64,000 nt of DNA from Streptomyces rimosus (GTDB lineage: Bacteria; Actinomycetota; Actinomycetes; Streptomycetales; Streptomycetaceae). The translations under genes were made by a program, and so were the position numbers. Below are positions 24,925 through 34,879 of this stretch, piece by piece; the first letter of the stretch is position 1; each line of letters begins with the position of its first letter. Location of the stretch: the NCBI RefSeq assembly GCF_008704655.1, contig NZ_CP023688.1, positions 6,392,001 to 6,456,000 on the forward strand, in the 5' to 3' direction. The notes below the pieces were generated by a model. That model did not search any database, was not told the DNA's origin, and was given only the letters and a program-made list of their open reading frames with translations.

Positions 24925-26252
24925 CGGGCACACGAACGACGGCCGGCCGCGAAGCGGGCCACAACGGCACGGGCTACGGCCCCGCGGACACCGAACGCTG
25001 GGTCCCCGAGCCCGACAAACGCCCGGGGCGCACCGCCTTCCAGCGCGACCGGGCCCGGGTGCTGCACTCCGCCGCGCTGCGCCGGCTGGCCGGCAAGACC
25101 CAGGTGGTCACGCCCGGCACCACCGAGCACCTGTGGGACGCCAGCCCCCGCACCCGCCTGACCCACTCCCTGGAGTGCGCCCAGGTCGGCCGGGAACTCG
25201 GCGCCGCCCTCGGCTGCGACCCGGACCTGGTCGAGACCGCCTGCCTCGCCCACGACCTGGGCCACCCGCCGTTCGGGCACAACGGCGAGCAGGCGCTCAA
25301 CGAGGTCGCGGCGCCCTGCGGCGGCTTCGAGGGCAACGCGCAGTCGCTGCGGCTGCTCGCCCGCCTGGAACCGAAACGCTTCGTGCCCGAACCGGACGGT
25401 ACGGACGTCAGCGTCGGCCTCAACCTCACCCGGGCCGCCCTGGACGCCGCGACCAAGTACCCCTGGCCGCGCGGCGGCCACCCGACCGACCCCGGTTCGC
25501 CCAAGTTCGGGGTCTACGAGGACGACCTGCCGGTCTTCGCCTGGTTTCGGCAGGGTGCTCCCGAGGCGGCGCGCAGCTTCGAGGCGCAGGTCATGGACTG
25601 GGCCGACGACGTCGCGTACTCGGTGCACGACGTCGAGGACGGGCTGCACGCCGGCTACCTGGACCCCAACTGCCTGCTCGCCGAGCCCGAACGTGCCGAA
25701 GTGTTCGCGATCGCCGCGGAACGTTACGCGCCCGGCGCCGACCCCGCGGAACTGGGCGCCGCCCTCGACCGCCTGCTCGACCAGGAGTGGTGGCCGCACG
25801 GCTACGACGGCACGGCCGTGGCCCAGGCCCGCCTGAAGGACGCCACCAGCCAGCTCATCGGCCGCTTCTGCCTCGCGGCGGAGACCGCCACCCGGGCCGA
25901 GTGGGGCACCGGCCGCCTGACCCGGCACCGCGCCCGGCTCGTCGTACCGCCCGGAACCCGGCTGGAATGCGCCGTGTTGAAGGCCGTGGCGGAACGGTAC
26001 GTCATGCGCCGCCCCGACCAGGAAGCGCTCCGCGCCGACCAGCGCGTGGTCATCGCCGAACTCGCCGAGGCGCTCATCGCCCGCGCCCCGGACGGCCTCG
26101 ACCCGCAGTTCCGCGCCCTGTACGACCGGGCGGAGGCGGCCGGTGACGACACCGCGCGGATGCGGGCCCTGATCGACCAGATCGCCGCCTTGACCGACGC
26201 CTCGGCACGCTCCCTGCACGCCCGGCTCACCCGGCCGCGTGGCACGCTCTGA
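24921..26252 (+). CDS. dgt: Deoxyguanosinetriphosphate triphosphohydrolase-like HD protein
   Basis: Hydrolyses dNTPs to nucleosides and tripolyphosphate, adjusting nucleotide pools. 443 residues. The HD metal site is complete: [16 protein letters not shown] (about 77), [13 protein letters not shown] (about 112-124) and [17 protein letters not shown] (about 222). [16 protein letters not shown] near residue 50 is the usual N-terminal signature. ATG 24921 overlaps the preceding stop. In other actinobacteria dgt lies next to dnaG. Here dnaG is 2.8 kb downstream, with an oxidoreductase and a dehydratase gene between. Confidence 0.94.
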   Translation: MTGTRTTAGREAGHNGTGYGPADTERWVPEPDKRPGRTAFQRDRARVLHSAALRRLAGKTQVVTPGTTEHLWDASPRTRLTHSLECAQVGRELGAALGCDPDLVETACLAHDLGHPPFGHNGEQALNEVAAPCGGFEGNAQSLRLLARLEPKRFVPEPDGTDVSVGLNLTRAALDAATKYPWPRGGHPTDPGSPKFGVYEDDLPVFAWFRQGAPEAARSFEAQVMDWADDVAYSVHDVEDGLHAGYLDPNCLLAEPERAEVFAIAAERYAPGADPAELGAALDRLLDQEWWPHGYDGTAVAQARLKDATSQLIGRFCLAAETATRAEWGTGRLTRHRARLVVPPGTRLECAVLKAVAERYVMRRPDQEALRADQRVVIAELAEALIARAPDGLDPQFRALYDRAEAAGDDTARMRALIDQIAALTDASARSLHARLTRPRGTL

Positions 26253-26580
26253 CCAGCGGCGCCGCCGCTTGTTGCGGGGCCTGTGCGACTCCTGGGTAAC
26301 CGGCCCCCTTCCCGCGGCACGCCGGGTGCGGGACGCTCGGGCTTGAGTGTTTCGAACCAGGGAAACAAATCAGGGGCACAACGGGGTGGACGGACGCGGA
26401 ACGCGGTATGTCCTCCAGTGCCCGAAGGGCCTTGGGGGGTGTCCCGCCCGGCGTCACACGACCGGGCGGGGACACGCGGGCGGCAGCACGCCGCCCGGCA
26501 CTGCGGGGGGTAGAACGGGGACACCGATCGGGGGGCGTTCACGGACGCGGACGCACCGCGCCGCAGCGAGGAGGAAGCAA
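26253..26580. other. Leader region before the FAD oxidoreductase gene
   Basis: No credible gene is seen. An imperfect inverted repeat at 26441-26473 (GTCCCGCCCGG with CCGGGCGGGGAC, one bulge) could terminate dgt transcription or act in the leader. GAGGAGGAAG at 26569-26578 is the ribosome binding site of the next gene. Confidence 0.4.
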
Positions 26581-27858
26581 GTGGTCGACGCACACCAGAC
26601 GTTCGTCATCGTCGGGGGTGGCCTGGCCGGGGCAAAGGCCGCCGAGACCCTTCGTGCGGAAGGCTTCACCGGCCGGGTGATACTGATCTGTGACGAGCGC
26701 GACCACCCGTACGAGCGCCCCCCGCTCTCCAAGGGGTACCTGCTCGGCAAGGAGGAACGCGAGAGCGTCTTCGTCCACGAGCCCGCCTGGTACGCCGGCG
26801 CGGACATCGAACTGCACCTCGGCCAGCCCGCCGTCCACCTCGACCGCGCGGCCCGCACCGTGCGGCTCGGTGACGGCACCCTGATCGTGTACGACAAGCT
26901 GCTGCTCGCCACCGGCGCCGAGCCGCGCCGCCTGGAGATCCCCGGCACGGGCCTGGCCGGCGTCCACCACCTGCGCCGCATCGCACACGCCGAGCGGCTG
27001 CGCGGCGTCCTGCACTCCCTCGGCCGCGACAACGGCCACCTCGTCATCGCCGGCGCCGGCTGGATCGGCCTGGAGGTCGCCGCCGCCGCGCGCTCGTACG
27101 GCGCCGAGGTGACCGTCGTCGAGCCCGAGCCGACCCCGCTGCACAGCGTCGTCGGCCCCGAACTGGGCAGCCTCTTCACCGACCTGCACTCCGAGCACGG
27201 CGTCCGCTTCCACTTCGGCGCCCGGCTCACCGAGATCGCCGGACAGGACGGTGTGGTGCTGGCCGCGCGCACCGACGACGGCGAGGAGCACCCGGCCCAC
27301 GACGTGCTCGCCGCGATCGGCGCCGCGCCGCGCACCGCCCTCGCCGAACAGGCCGGGCTGACCCTGGTCGACCCGGCGTACGGCGGCGGCGTCGCGGTGG
27401 ACGCCGCGCTGCGCACCTCCGACCCGAACATCTACGCGGCGGGTGATGTCGCCGCCTTCCCGTACTCCCTGCTGGCCCCCGAGAACGGCGAGCCGGCCGT
27501 CCTGCGCGTCGAGCACTGGGCCAACGCCCTGAACGGCGGCCCCGCCGCCGCCCGCGCCATGCTCGGCCAGGAAGTCACCTACGACCGCATCCCGTACTTC
27601 TTCTCCGACCAGTACGACGTCGGGCTGGAGTACTCCGGCTACGCGCCCCCCGGCTCCTACGACCAGGTCGTGTGCCGCGGCGACGTCGGCAAGCGCGAGT
27701 TCATCGCCTTCTGGCTGTCCGAGGGGCGGCTGCTGGCGGGCATGAACGTCAACGTGTGGGACGTCACCGACCCGATCCAGAAGCTCATCCGCTCGGGCCG
27801 GGTCCTCGACCCGAACGCGCTGGCCGACCCGGAGGTGGCGCTGGACTCGCTGCTCTGA
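26581..27858 (+). CDS. NAD(P)/FAD-dependent oxidoreductase, ferredoxin-reductase type
   Basis: A 425-residue class of ferredoxin-NAD+ reductases (BphA4/putidaredoxin-reductase-like). The FAD motif FVIVGGGLAGAKAAETLR is at about 7-24, followed by HPYERPPLSKGYLLG. The NAD motif LVIAGAGWIGLEVAAAARSYG is at about 156-176, and NIYAAGDVAAF and VEHWANALNGG bind flavin. A reductase-C domain ends the protein (FFSDQYDVGLEYSGYA). It passes electrons from NAD(P)H to a ferredoxin; no P450 or dioxygenase is adjacent. GTG 26581 is chosen because GAGGAGGAAG is correctly placed. Confidence 0.9.
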   Translation: MVDAHQTFVIVGGGLAGAKAAETLRAEGFTGRVILICDERDHPYERPPLSKGYLLGKEERESVFVHEPAWYAGADIELHLGQPAVHLDRAARTVRLGDGTLIVYDKLLLATGAEPRRLEIPGTGLAGVHHLRRIAHAERLRGVLHSLGRDNGHLVIAGAGWIGLEVAAAARSYGAEVTVVEPEPTPLHSVVGPELGSLFTDLHSEHGVRFHFGARLTEIAGQDGVVLAARTDDGEEHPAHDVLAAIGAAPRTALAEQAGLTLVDPAYGGGVAVDAALRTSDPNIYAAGDVAAFPYSLLAPENGEPAVLRVEHWANALNGGPAAARAMLGQEVTYDRIPYFFSDQYDVGLEYSGYAPPGSYDQVVCRGDVGKREFIAFWLSEGRLLAGMNVNVWDVTDPIQKLIRSGRVLDPNALADPEVALDSLL

Positions 27859-27877
27859 GCCCGGGGCGTCCGGTACG

Positions 27878-27918
27878 CCGTGCGGCGGGCGGGGCGGCCG
27901 TATCCGCCCGCCGCACGG
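27878..27918 (+). terminator. Strong hairpin after the oxidoreductase gene
   Basis: A perfect 15-bp stem (27878-27892 with 27904-27918) and an 11-nt loop begin 20 nt after the stop codon. Confidence 0.75.
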
Positions 27919-27958
27919 GGTACCCGTAGCGCAGCCGACGCCAGGGAGAGAACCAGCC

Positions 27959-28921
27959 ATGCCCGAAGCCACCGTCACGCCGGACGACGTCCGGGAAGCC
28001 GCCGCCCGCCTCAAGGGCGTCGTCCACCGCACCCCCGTGCTGCGGTCCCGCACCCTCGACCGCCTGGTCGGCGCCGAGGTGCACCTCAAGTGCGAGAACT
28101 TCCAGCGCGTCGGCGCGTTCAAGTTCCGCGGCGCCTACCACGCCGTCTCCCGGCTGGCACCGGAGCAGCTGGCACGCGGTGTCGCGGCGTTCTCCTCCGG
28201 CAACCACGCCCAGGCGGTCGCGCTGGCCGCCCGGGAACTGGGCAGCAGCGCCGTCATCCTCATGCCCGAGGACTCACCGCGCTCCAAACGGGACGCCACC
28301 GAGGGGTACGGCGCGGAGATCGTCACCTACGACCGCTACACCGGCGACCGGGCCGCGCTCGGCGCGCAGCTGGCCGCCGACCGCGGCCTGGCCTTGATCC
28401 CGCCGTACGACCACCCGCACGTCATCGCCGGGCAGGGCACCGCGGCCCTGGAGCTGATCGAGGACACCGGCCCGCTGGACGCCCTGCTCACACCGGTCGG
28501 CGGGGGCGGGCTGATGGCGGGCTCGGCGCTCGCCGCCACCGCGCTGTCGCCCGGCATCCGCATGATCGGCGTCGAGCCGGAGGCCGGGGACGACACCCGG
28601 CGCTCGCTGGCGGCCGGCGAGCGGGTCCGCATCCCCGTACCGCACACCATCGCCGACGGGCAGGCGCTGTCCGAACCCGGCGAGCTGACCTTCGCGGTCA
28701 ACCGGCGGCTGCTGGACTCGGTGGTGCTGGTCAGCGACGACGAGATCCGGGCCGCGATGCGGCTGGCCTTCGAACGACTGAAGATCGTCACCGAGCCGAG
28801 CGGGGCCAGCGCGCTGGCCGCCCTGCTGGCCGGAGCCGTCGAGCCGCTGCCGCGCCGCGTCGGCGTGGTGATCTCCGGCGGCAACATCGGACTGGACCGG
28901 TTCCTGGAGCTGATGGGGTGA
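27959..28921 (+). CDS. Threonine/serine dehydratase (PLP fold-type II)
   Basis: A 320-residue short-form threonine ammonia-lyase/serine racemase-like enzyme. The PLP Lys lies in VGAFKFRGAYHAV (about 56-62), the asparagine loop is SSGNHAQAVALAA, and the phosphate-binding Gly loop is TPVGGGGLMAGSAL. It lacks the C-terminal ACT regulatory domain of biosynthetic IlvA. A catabolic role converting L-Thr to 2-oxobutyrate or L-Ser to pyruvate, or threo-3-hydroxyaspartate lyase activity, is possible. ATG 27959 follows GGGAGAG. It sits between two unrelated units. Confidence 0.9.
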   Translation: MPEATVTPDDVREAAARLKGVVHRTPVLRSRTLDRLVGAEVHLKCENFQRVGAFKFRGAYHAVSRLAPEQLARGVAAFSSGNHAQAVALAARELGSSAVILMPEDSPRSKRDATEGYGAEIVTYDRYTGDRAALGAQLAADRGLALIPPYDHPHVIAGQGTAALELIEDTGPLDALLTPVGGGGLMAGSALAATALSPGIRMIGVEPEAGDDTRRSLAAGERVRIPVPHTIADGQALSEPGELTFAVNRRLLDSVVLVSDDEIRAAMRLAFERLKIVTEPSGASALAALLAGAVEPLPRRVGVVISGGNIGLDRFLELMG

Positions 28922-29052
28922 GCGGCGCGCCGGTACGCCCCGGCGACGACCAGGCGCTCCCGCCACGCCGGTCCGTCCCCGCGGCGCCCGGCGGCCCCGC
29001 CCGCCGCACGGGTCCGGACGGGACTGTCGTACCCCACCCGTAGAATTCAGGC

Positions 29053-30966
29053 GTGGCAGGCAGGATCAACGATGACGACGTGAAGGCGGTTCGGGACGCG
29101 GTCCCGATCGACGCCGTCGTGTCCGAGTACCTCCAGTTGCGGAACGCGGGCGGCGGCAACCTCAAGGGCCTGTGCCCCTTCCACGACGAGAAGTCCCCCT
29201 CCTTCCACGTCAGCCCGGCCAAGGGGCTCTACCACTGCTTCGGCTGCCAGGAGGGCGGCGACGTCGTCGACTTCATCATGAAGCTCGACCACCTCTCCTT
29301 CGCCGAGACCATCGAGCGCCTCGCCTCCCAGGCCGGCATCACCCTGCGCTACGAGGAGGGCGGCTACGCCCCCGGCCGCCAGCAGGGCGAGCGCACCCGC
29401 CTCGTCGAGGCCCACAAGGCCGCCGCCCAGTTCTACGTGGAGCAGCTGGACAGCCCCGAGGCCGAGATCGGCCGCCGCTTCCTCGCCGACCGCGGCTTCG
29501 ACCAGGCCGCCGCCCAGCACTTCGGCGTCGGCTACAGCCCGGCCGGCTGGGACCACCTCACCCGCTTCCTGCGCGGCCGCGGCTTCAGCGACAAGGAGCT
29601 GATCCTCTCCGGCCTCTCCCAGGACGGCCGCCGCGGCCCCATCGACCGCTTCCGCGGCCGCCTGATGTGGCCGATCCGCGACATCGCCGGCGAGGTCGTC
29701 GGCTTCGGCGCCCGCAAGCTGCGCGACGACGACAACGGCCCCAAGTACCTGAACACCCCCGAGACCCCCCTCTACCGCAAGTCCCATGTCCTGTACGGCA
29801 TCGACCTCGCCAAGAAGGAGATCGCCAAGACCAACCGCGCGGTCGTCGTCGAGGGCTACACCGACGTCATGGCCTGCCACCTCGCCGGCATCACCACCGC
29901 CATCGCCACCTGCGGCACCAGCTTCGGCGAGGGCCACATCAAGATCCTGCGCCGGCTGCTGATGGACAACTCCGGCTCCGAGGTCGTCTTCACCTTCGAC
30001 GGCGACGCGGCCGGCCAGAAGGCCGCGCTGCGCGCCTTCGAGGACGACCAGAAGTTCGCCGCCCAGACCTCCATCGCGATCACCCCCGGCGGCATGGACC
30101 CCTGCGACCTGCGCCTGGCCAAGGGCGACGCGGCCGTCGCCGACCTGGTGGAGTCGCGTACACCGCTCTTCGAGTTCGCGCTGCGCCAGGTCGTCGCCCG
30201 GCACAACCTGGACACGACCGTGGGCCGCGCCGCCGCCCTGGACGAGGCCGCGCCCATCGTCGCCAACATCAAGAACAGCTCCATCCAGCACGAGTCCGCC
30301 GTGCAGCTGGCCGGCATGCTCGGCATCCTCGACACCCAGTTCGTGGTCCGCCGGGTCGGCCAGCTCGCCCGCTGGGCGCGCGAGCGCGGCCGGGACGGCC
30401 AGGACCCGTCCCGTACGGGCCGCCGTGCCGCCCAGCAGGCTCCGGAAGCCACCCAGCCGCCTGCCGGCCCGCGCGGCCCCGCGCTGAACCTGCGCAGCCC
30501 CGCCCACCGCGTCGAGCGCGAACTCCTCAAGCTCGCCCTCCAGCGCCCCGACCTGGTCTCGCCCGCCTTCGACGCGTACGGCGCCGACGAATTCACCGCG
30601 CCCCCGTACGCCACCGTCCGCCGCTGCATCGAGGACGCCGGCGGGGTCCAGTCGGCCGCCGGCGACAACACCTACCTCGCCCGGGTCCGCGAGGCCGCCC
30701 CCGACGACACCGTCCGCTCCCTGGTCACCGAGCTGGCCGTGGAGCCGCTGCACACCCGCCGCGACCCCGACGAGGCGTACGCCGGCGTCCAGTTGGTCGC
30801 CGTCCGGCTGGCCGCCGTCAACCACCGCGTCACGGAGATCCGCGGCGCCCTCCAGCGCCTCGGCCCGAACGCTGACCCCCAGCACCTGGCCGCCGTCCAG
30901 AACGAGCTGTGGGTCCTCCAGCAGTACGGCCAGGCGCTGCGCGAGCGGGGGTACGCGGCGCTGTAG
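29053..30966 (+). CDS. dnaG: DNA primase DnaG
   Basis: Synthesises RNA primers at the replication fork. 637 residues, normal actinobacterial length. The CHC2 zinc ribbon (CPFHDEKSPSFHVS at about 40 and YHCFGCQEGGD at about 60) is followed by the RNA-polymerase core and TOPRIM domain with Glu in VVVEGYTDVMAC (about 267) and Asp residues in FTFDGDAAGQKA (about 315). The C-terminal DnaB-helicase-interacting domain covers roughly 480-637. An Arg/Gln/Pro-rich linker separates core and C-domain. GTG 29053 is the start. hrdA follows 207 nt downstream. Confidence 0.97.
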   Translation: MAGRINDDDVKAVRDAVPIDAVVSEYLQLRNAGGGNLKGLCPFHDEKSPSFHVSPAKGLYHCFGCQEGGDVVDFIMKLDHLSFAETIERLASQAGITLRYEEGGYAPGRQQGERTRLVEAHKAAAQFYVEQLDSPEAEIGRRFLADRGFDQAAAQHFGVGYSPAGWDHLTRFLRGRGFSDKELILSGLSQDGRRGPIDRFRGRLMWPIRDIAGEVVGFGARKLRDDDNGPKYLNTPETPLYRKSHVLYGIDLAKKEIAKTNRAVVVEGYTDVMACHLAGITTAIATCGTSFGEGHIKILRRLLMDNSGSEVVFTFDGDAAGQKAALRAFEDDQKFAAQTSIAITPGGMDPCDLRLAKGDAAVADLVESRTPLFEFALRQVVARHNLDTTVGRAAALDEAAPIVANIKNSSIQHESAVQLAGMLGILDTQFVVRRVGQLARWARERGRDGQDPSRTGRRAAQQAPEATQPPAGPRGPALNLRSPAHRVERELLKLALQRPDLVSPAFDAYGADEFTAPPYATVRRCIEDAGGVQSAAGDNTYLARVREAAPDDTVRSLVTELAVEPLHTRRDPDEAYAGVQLVAVRLAAVNHRVTEIRGALQRLGPNADPQHLAAVQNELWVLQQYGQALRERGYAAL

Positions 30967-31173
30967 CGGGCTGTGGCGGCGCTCGGCGCCCCCGCTGGGC
31001 GCGACCGCGTCCGCCTCGCCGTAACCGCGCCCGTACCGCCCGTCCGGTCCCGTCCCGGCCGCCCGCACCCGGCCGTCCTTACCCCGCCGTAGCCGCTCGG
31101 TCACCGTGCGGACCCAAAAAGTGCCCGCACGCCCCTCGTGGCGGGCGTGTGTCGTACTCCACACTGAGGAGCG

Positions 31174-32370
31174 GTGCCTGAGTCCTCGGAGCGCGGCGGG
31201 TCCGGGTGTACCGAACCGGAATCCCCCGCGGAACCGCTCTTGATGTACGGGACGGACAGCGGCTCGGCCGCAGACGCTCCCGGCCTTTCCGCCGCCTCAG
31301 CAGCGTTCACACTGGAGGTCGCCCCCGTGCAGACCCGGACCCTCGCCGACGCGCCGGCCGCGCAGACGGCCACCGTGCCGCAGCAGGCCGAGCCGCCCGC
31401 GCCCGAAATCCTCGTGGAGGAGATCGCCCCGGAGCCGCCGCCGCGTCCCGAGGCGGGCGGCCCCTCCTCCGACCTGTTCCGCCAGTACCTGCGGGAGATC
31501 GGCCGGATACCGCTGCTGACCGCCGTGGAGGAGGTCGAACTGGCCCGCCGCGTCGAGGCCGGGCTGTTCGCCGAGGAGAAGCTGCGGCTCGCCCCCGACC
31601 TGGACTCCCAGCTGGCCCTCGACCTGGACAAGCTCGTCGTCCTTGGCCGGATGGCCAAGCGCCGCCTCATCGAGGCCAACCTGCGCCTGGTCGTCTCCGT
31701 CGCCAAGCGCTACGTCGGCCGCGGCCTGACCATGCTCGACCTCGTCCAGGAGGGCAACCTCGGGCTGATCCGCGCCGTGGAGAAGTTCGACTACGCCCGC
31801 GGCTACAAGTTCTCCACGTACGCCACGTGGTGGATCCGCCAGGCCATGTCCCGCGCGCTGGCCGACCAGGCCCGTACGATCCGCGTCCCCGTACACGTCG
31901 TGGAGCTGATCAACCGCGTGGTGCGGGTACAGCGCCGGATGCTCCAGGAGCGCGGCTACGAGCCCGCGCCCGAGGAGGTCGCCGCCCAGCTCGACCTGCC
32001 CCCGGAACGCGTCAGCGAGGTGCTGCGGCTCGCCCAGGAGCCGGTCTCCCTGCACGCCCCCGTGGGCGAGGAGGACGACGTCGCGCTCGGCGACCTCATC
32101 GAGGACGGCGACGCCGCGTCCCCCGTCGAATCGGCCGCCTTCCTGCTCCTGCGCGAACACCTCGAAGCGGTGCTCTCCACCCTCGGCGAACGCGAACGCA
32201 AGGTCGTCCAGCTGCGGTACGGCCTCGTCGACGGCCGCCCGCGCACGCTGGAGGAGATCGGCCGGATCTTCGGCGTCACCCGCGAACGCATCCGCCAGAT
32301 CGAGTCCAAGACGCTGAACAAGCTGCGCGATCACGCGTTCGCCGATCAACTCAGGGGATATCTGGACTAG
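31174..32370 (+). CDS. hrdA: RNA polymerase sigma-70 family factor, group 2 (HrdA-like)
   Basis: A 398-residue sigma factor of the RpoD/SigA type. A variable acidic, Pro-rich N-terminus (1-95) replaces region 1.1. Then come region 1.2 ([20 protein letters not shown]), region 2 ([40 protein letters not shown]), region 3, and region 4.2 HTH ([20 protein letters not shown]). It is shorter than the essential HrdB (no long N-terminal extension). Its position downstream of dnaG matches HrdA of S. coelicolor, which is the basis for the symbol. GTG 31174 has GAGGAG just upstream, with spacing shorter than usual. The target promoters would resemble housekeeping ones. Confidence 0.88.
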   Translation: MPESSERGGSGCTEPESPAEPLLMYGTDSGSAADAPGLSAASAAFTLEVAPVQTRTLADAPAAQTATVPQQAEPPAPEILVEEIAPEPPPRPEAGGPSSDLFRQYLREIGRIPLLTAVEEVELARRVEAGLFAEEKLRLAPDLDSQLALDLDKLVVLGRMAKRRLIEANLRLVVSVAKRYVGRGLTMLDLVQEGNLGLIRAVEKFDYARGYKFSTYATWWIRQAMSRALADQARTIRVPVHVVELINRVVRVQRRMLQERGYEPAPEEVAAQLDLPPERVSEVLRLAQEPVSLHAPVGEEDDVALGDLIEDGDAASPVESAAFLLLREHLEAVLSTLGERERKVVQLRYGLVDGRPRTLEEIGRIFGVTRERIRQIESKTLNKLRDHAFADQLRGYLD

Positions 32371-32552
32371 TCGGCGGGTTGGCGGCTGGACGGCTGGACG
32401 GTTTGACGGCGGGGTGGCGAGGTCGTCGCGGCCGGGCCGGTGGCCGCCGGGCGGACAGGCCACCAGATGGAGGGCGGCTCACCGGCCCGACGGTTACTGC
32501 CCGATGGTCACTGACCTGCCGGTCACCGTCCCGCCGGTCCCTGCCCCGCCGG

Positions 32553-33992
32553 TCACTGACTCGACAAGAACGCCCCGGCGTAGCTCTCCTCCCGCACCGC
32601 GATGTACTGCTGGCGTACCGCCTGCCCGACCGGCAGGTCCTCGCCCGGCTCGAAGACCTGGCTGGCCGCCGCGGGCCAGCGCGGCGGCTCGTGCGGCGCC
32701 AGCGTGCCGTGCGCCGCGCCCAGCGCCCACGCCGCCTGCCGTGCCGCGCCCAGCGCCGCGTAGTCCGCCGGCTGCGGCACCACGACCTGCGCGCCGAACA
32801 GCCCCGGCGCCGCCGCCTGCACCGCGCCCAGCTCGGCCGCCGCGCCCAGCAGGAACACCCGGCGCACCTCGACACCGCGCCCGCGCAGCACGTCCAGCGC
32901 GTCCGCGAGGCCGCACAGCATGCCCTCGAAGGCCGCCCGCGCCAGATGCTCCGGCTTCATGCTCTCGCGGCGCAGCCCGTGCAGCGATCCCGCCGTGTGC
33001 GGCAGGTGCGGCGTCCGCTCGCCCTCCAGATACGGCAGCAGCACCAGCCCGTACGAGCCCGGCGTCGACTTCAGCGCCAGCTCGGACAGCCCCGTCAGAT
33101 CGGTGCCCAGCATCTCCGCAGTGCCGCGCAGCACGCGTACGGCGTTGCTCGTGTGCACCACCGGCAGATGCATCCCCGTCGCGTCGGCGAACGAGGTGAT
33201 CGTGCCGTTGGAGTCCGCCAGCGCCTCGTGGTGGATGCCGAAGACCGAGCCGGAGGCGCCCAGCGACACCACCGCGTCGCCCGCCCCGACGCCCAGCCCG
33301 AAGGCGGCGGCCATCGTCTCGCCCGTACCGGCGGAGATCAGCAGCCCCTCCGGCGTGAACCCGGCGGTGCCGGACGGACCCAGCACCTCCGGCAGCCGCA
33401 CCTGGTGCCCGAGCGCCAGCTCCACCAGATCGGGCCGGTACGCGCCGGCGGCCGCCGACCAGTACCCGGTCCCGGAGGCCCCGCCCCGGTCGGTCGTACG
33501 CCGCGCCGGCCGCCCCAGCAGCTGCCACACCAGCCAGTCGTGCGGCTGCAGGACCTCCGCGACGCGCGCCGCGTTCGCCGGTTCGTTACGGGCCAGCCAG
33601 CGCAGCTTCGTCAGCGGCTGGGCGGCGTGCGGCACGGCGCCCACGGCCTGCGTCCAGGCGGCCCGCCCGCCGAGCGCGTCGGTCAGGTCGGCCGCCGCGC
33701 TCTGCGCCCGCTTGTCGTTGCCGACCAGTGCGGCCCGTACGAGTGCGCCGTCGGCGTCCAGCGGCAGCATCCCGTGCTGCTGCGCGGAGACCCCGATCGC
33801 CTGTACGCCCTCCAGAAGGCCGTTGCCCGCGGCCTCGCCGAGTGACATCAGCCACGCCTGCGGGTCGATCTCGTGTCCCTTTTCGGCGGGGTGCGGCGCG
33901 TACCCCTGCCTGATGACGGCACCCGTGTCCGCGTCGCAGACCACGATCCGTGTGCTTTCGGACGAACTGTCCAGCCCGGCGACTATCCCCAT
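32553..33992 (-). CDS. xylB: Xylulokinase (FGGY carbohydrate kinase)
   Basis: Phosphorylates D-xylulose to xylulose 5-phosphate. 479 residues. The N-terminal FGGY/actin-like domain has VAGLDSSSESTRIVVCDADTG and the substrate segment SAQQHGMLPLDADG. The C-terminal ATPase domain has SLGASGSVFG, LPYLEGERTPHL, FEGMLCGLADAL and the GAAAELGAVQAAAPGLFG adenosine loop. The Met-Gly of QQHGM and the catalytic Asp region are typical of xylulokinases. The gene stands alone; no xylA, xylR or xylose transporter is adjacent, and the related D-ribulose/L-xylulose kinases cannot be excluded. ATG 33992. Confidence 0.88.
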   Translation of the reverse strand: MGIVAGLDSSSESTRIVVCDADTGAVIRQGYAPHPAEKGHEIDPQAWLMSLGEAAGNGLLEGVQAIGVSAQQHGMLPLDADGALVRAALVGNDKRAQSAAADLTDALGGRAAWTQAVGAVPHAAQPLTKLRWLARNEPANAARVAEVLQPHDWLVWQLLGRPARRTTDRGGASGTGYWSAAAGAYRPDLVELALGHQVRLPEVLGPSGTAGFTPEGLLISAGTGETMAAAFGLGVGAGDAVVSLGASGSVFGIHHEALADSNGTITSFADATGMHLPVVHTSNAVRVLRGTAEMLGTDLTGLSELALKSTPGSYGLVLLPYLEGERTPHLPHTAGSLHGLRRESMKPEHLARAAFEGMLCGLADALDVLRGRGVEVRRVFLLGAAAELGAVQAAAPGLFGAQVVVPQPADYAALGAARQAAWALGAAHGTLAPHEPPRWPAAASQVFEPGEDLPVGQAVRQQYIAVREESYAGAFLSSQ

Positions 33993-34127
33993 GCCCCCAG
34001 ATGATGCCCCATGCGCGGGACGCGACGGCCGTCAGGTTCACACCCCCGTGGCCGGGGGAGGCGGGCGCGGGCGGCCGATTCCCGGGGTGTACGGGGTGGG
34101 AACCCGGCGGCCGCCCGGCCCCGGTGA

Positions 34128-34427
34128 TCACGTATTGCTGGTGCCCCAGTCGTCCGCATCGCCGCCACGCTGCTCGCGCAGCGAACGGATGCGCGCGGCC
34201 ACCGGCCCCGGCATCCGGTCCCCGACCTTCTCCGACACCTTGTCGAACGCCTTCGTGGCCACCTCGCGGCCGCCGAGCGCCGCTGACTCGGCGGTGTTCC
34301 GTACGGCCGGGTTCTGCGTGATCCGCCGGGCACTCTTGCGGAGCTGCTCGTACCGCTCCCGGCCGGCTTTGGTGCCGAGCACGTACCCGATGGCCAGTCC
34401 CGTCATGAACGTGAGCCGGTAGCGCAT
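34128..34427 (-). CDS. Small YtxH-like membrane-associated protein
   Basis: A 99-residue protein with a short N-terminal hydrophobic segment (LTFMTGLAIGYVLGTKAG, about 5-22) followed by amphipathic basic helices (ERYEQLRKSARRITQNPAVR, then AFDKVSEKVGDRM). The GYVLGTKAGRERYEQLR signature is that of YtxH/YtxJ-type actinobacterial proteins, which are stress-linked but functionally undefined. GGTGGAG precedes ATG 34427. It lies alone between xylulokinase and the tRNA cluster. Confidence 0.8.
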   Translation of the reverse strand: MRYRLTFMTGLAIGYVLGTKAGRERYEQLRKSARRITQNPAVRNTAESAALGGREVATKAFDKVSEKVGDRMPGPVAARIRSLREQRGGDADDWGTSNT

Positions 34428-34478
34428 CGTCGCTCCACCTTCCCTCTCGTCGGTCTCGCTCGCGCGCGCTGTGCGGTC

Positions 34479-34583
34479 GGTCCGCCGGTCTGTACTGCGC
34501 GCCCGCCCGTGGACCGGCCGGGCCGTACAGCACGTCTCCCCGCCGGTCCGCCGGTCGGTGCTGCCCGCCTACCCGCGGACCGG
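34479..34583. repeat. 39-bp imperfect direct repeat upstream of the tRNA cluster
   Basis: Two 39-nt copies (34479-34517 and 34545-34583) agree at 33 of 39 positions. Both begin GGTCCGCCGGTC and end GGACCGG, and each arm pair can fold into a hairpin (CCGGTCC with GGACCGG). It lies in the 288-bp gap between the YtxH-like gene and tRNA-Asn. Function unknown. Confidence 0.6.
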
Positions 34584-34715
34584 AAGATCATCCGGGACCG
34601 CCCGCAGGCATACCGATTGGCGGAGCACCCCCCCGCTTGCGCTAATGTATGTGCAGCAGCGAGCGCACGCCGTCCGGAGCCCCGGATCGGAGTGCATTCG
34701 AGGCACACAGAGCAA

Positions 34716-34788
34716 TCCCCTGTAGCTCAATTGGCAGAGCAGCCGGCTGTTAACCGGCAGGTTACTGGTTCGAGTCCAGTCGGGGGAG
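34716..34788 (+). tRNA. tRNA-Asn (GTT), first copy
   Basis: A 73-nt cloverleaf. The acceptor stem pairs TCCCCTG with CGGGGGA, with discriminator G. The anticodon stem GCCGG/CCGGC encloses loop CTGTTAA with anticodon GTT at 34749-34751. The T-arm contains GGTTCGAGTCC. CCA is not encoded. A second copy begins 5 nt downstream. Confidence 0.95.
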
Positions 34789-34793
34789 CTCGG

Positions 34794-34866
34794 TCCCCTG
34801 TAGCTCAATTGGCAGAGCATTCGGCTGTTAACCGGAGGGTTACTGGTTCGAGTCCAGTCGGGGGAG
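34794..34866 (+). tRNA. tRNA-Asn (GTT), second copy
   Basis: A 73-nt cloverleaf identical to the first copy except in and near the anticodon stem (TTCGG/CCGGA instead of GCCGG/CCGGC). Anticodon GTT. CCA is not encoded. The two are evidently one transcript ended by the hairpin at 34880-34900. Confidence 0.95.
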
Positions 34867-34879
34867 CAGGACGGGAGAA

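Noticed and set aside
32373..32540. Short repeated words (GGCTGGACG, GCCGGTCAC) between hrdA and xylulokinase.
   Set aside because: Copies are short and irregular; no defined unit or palindrome emerges, so not listed as an element.
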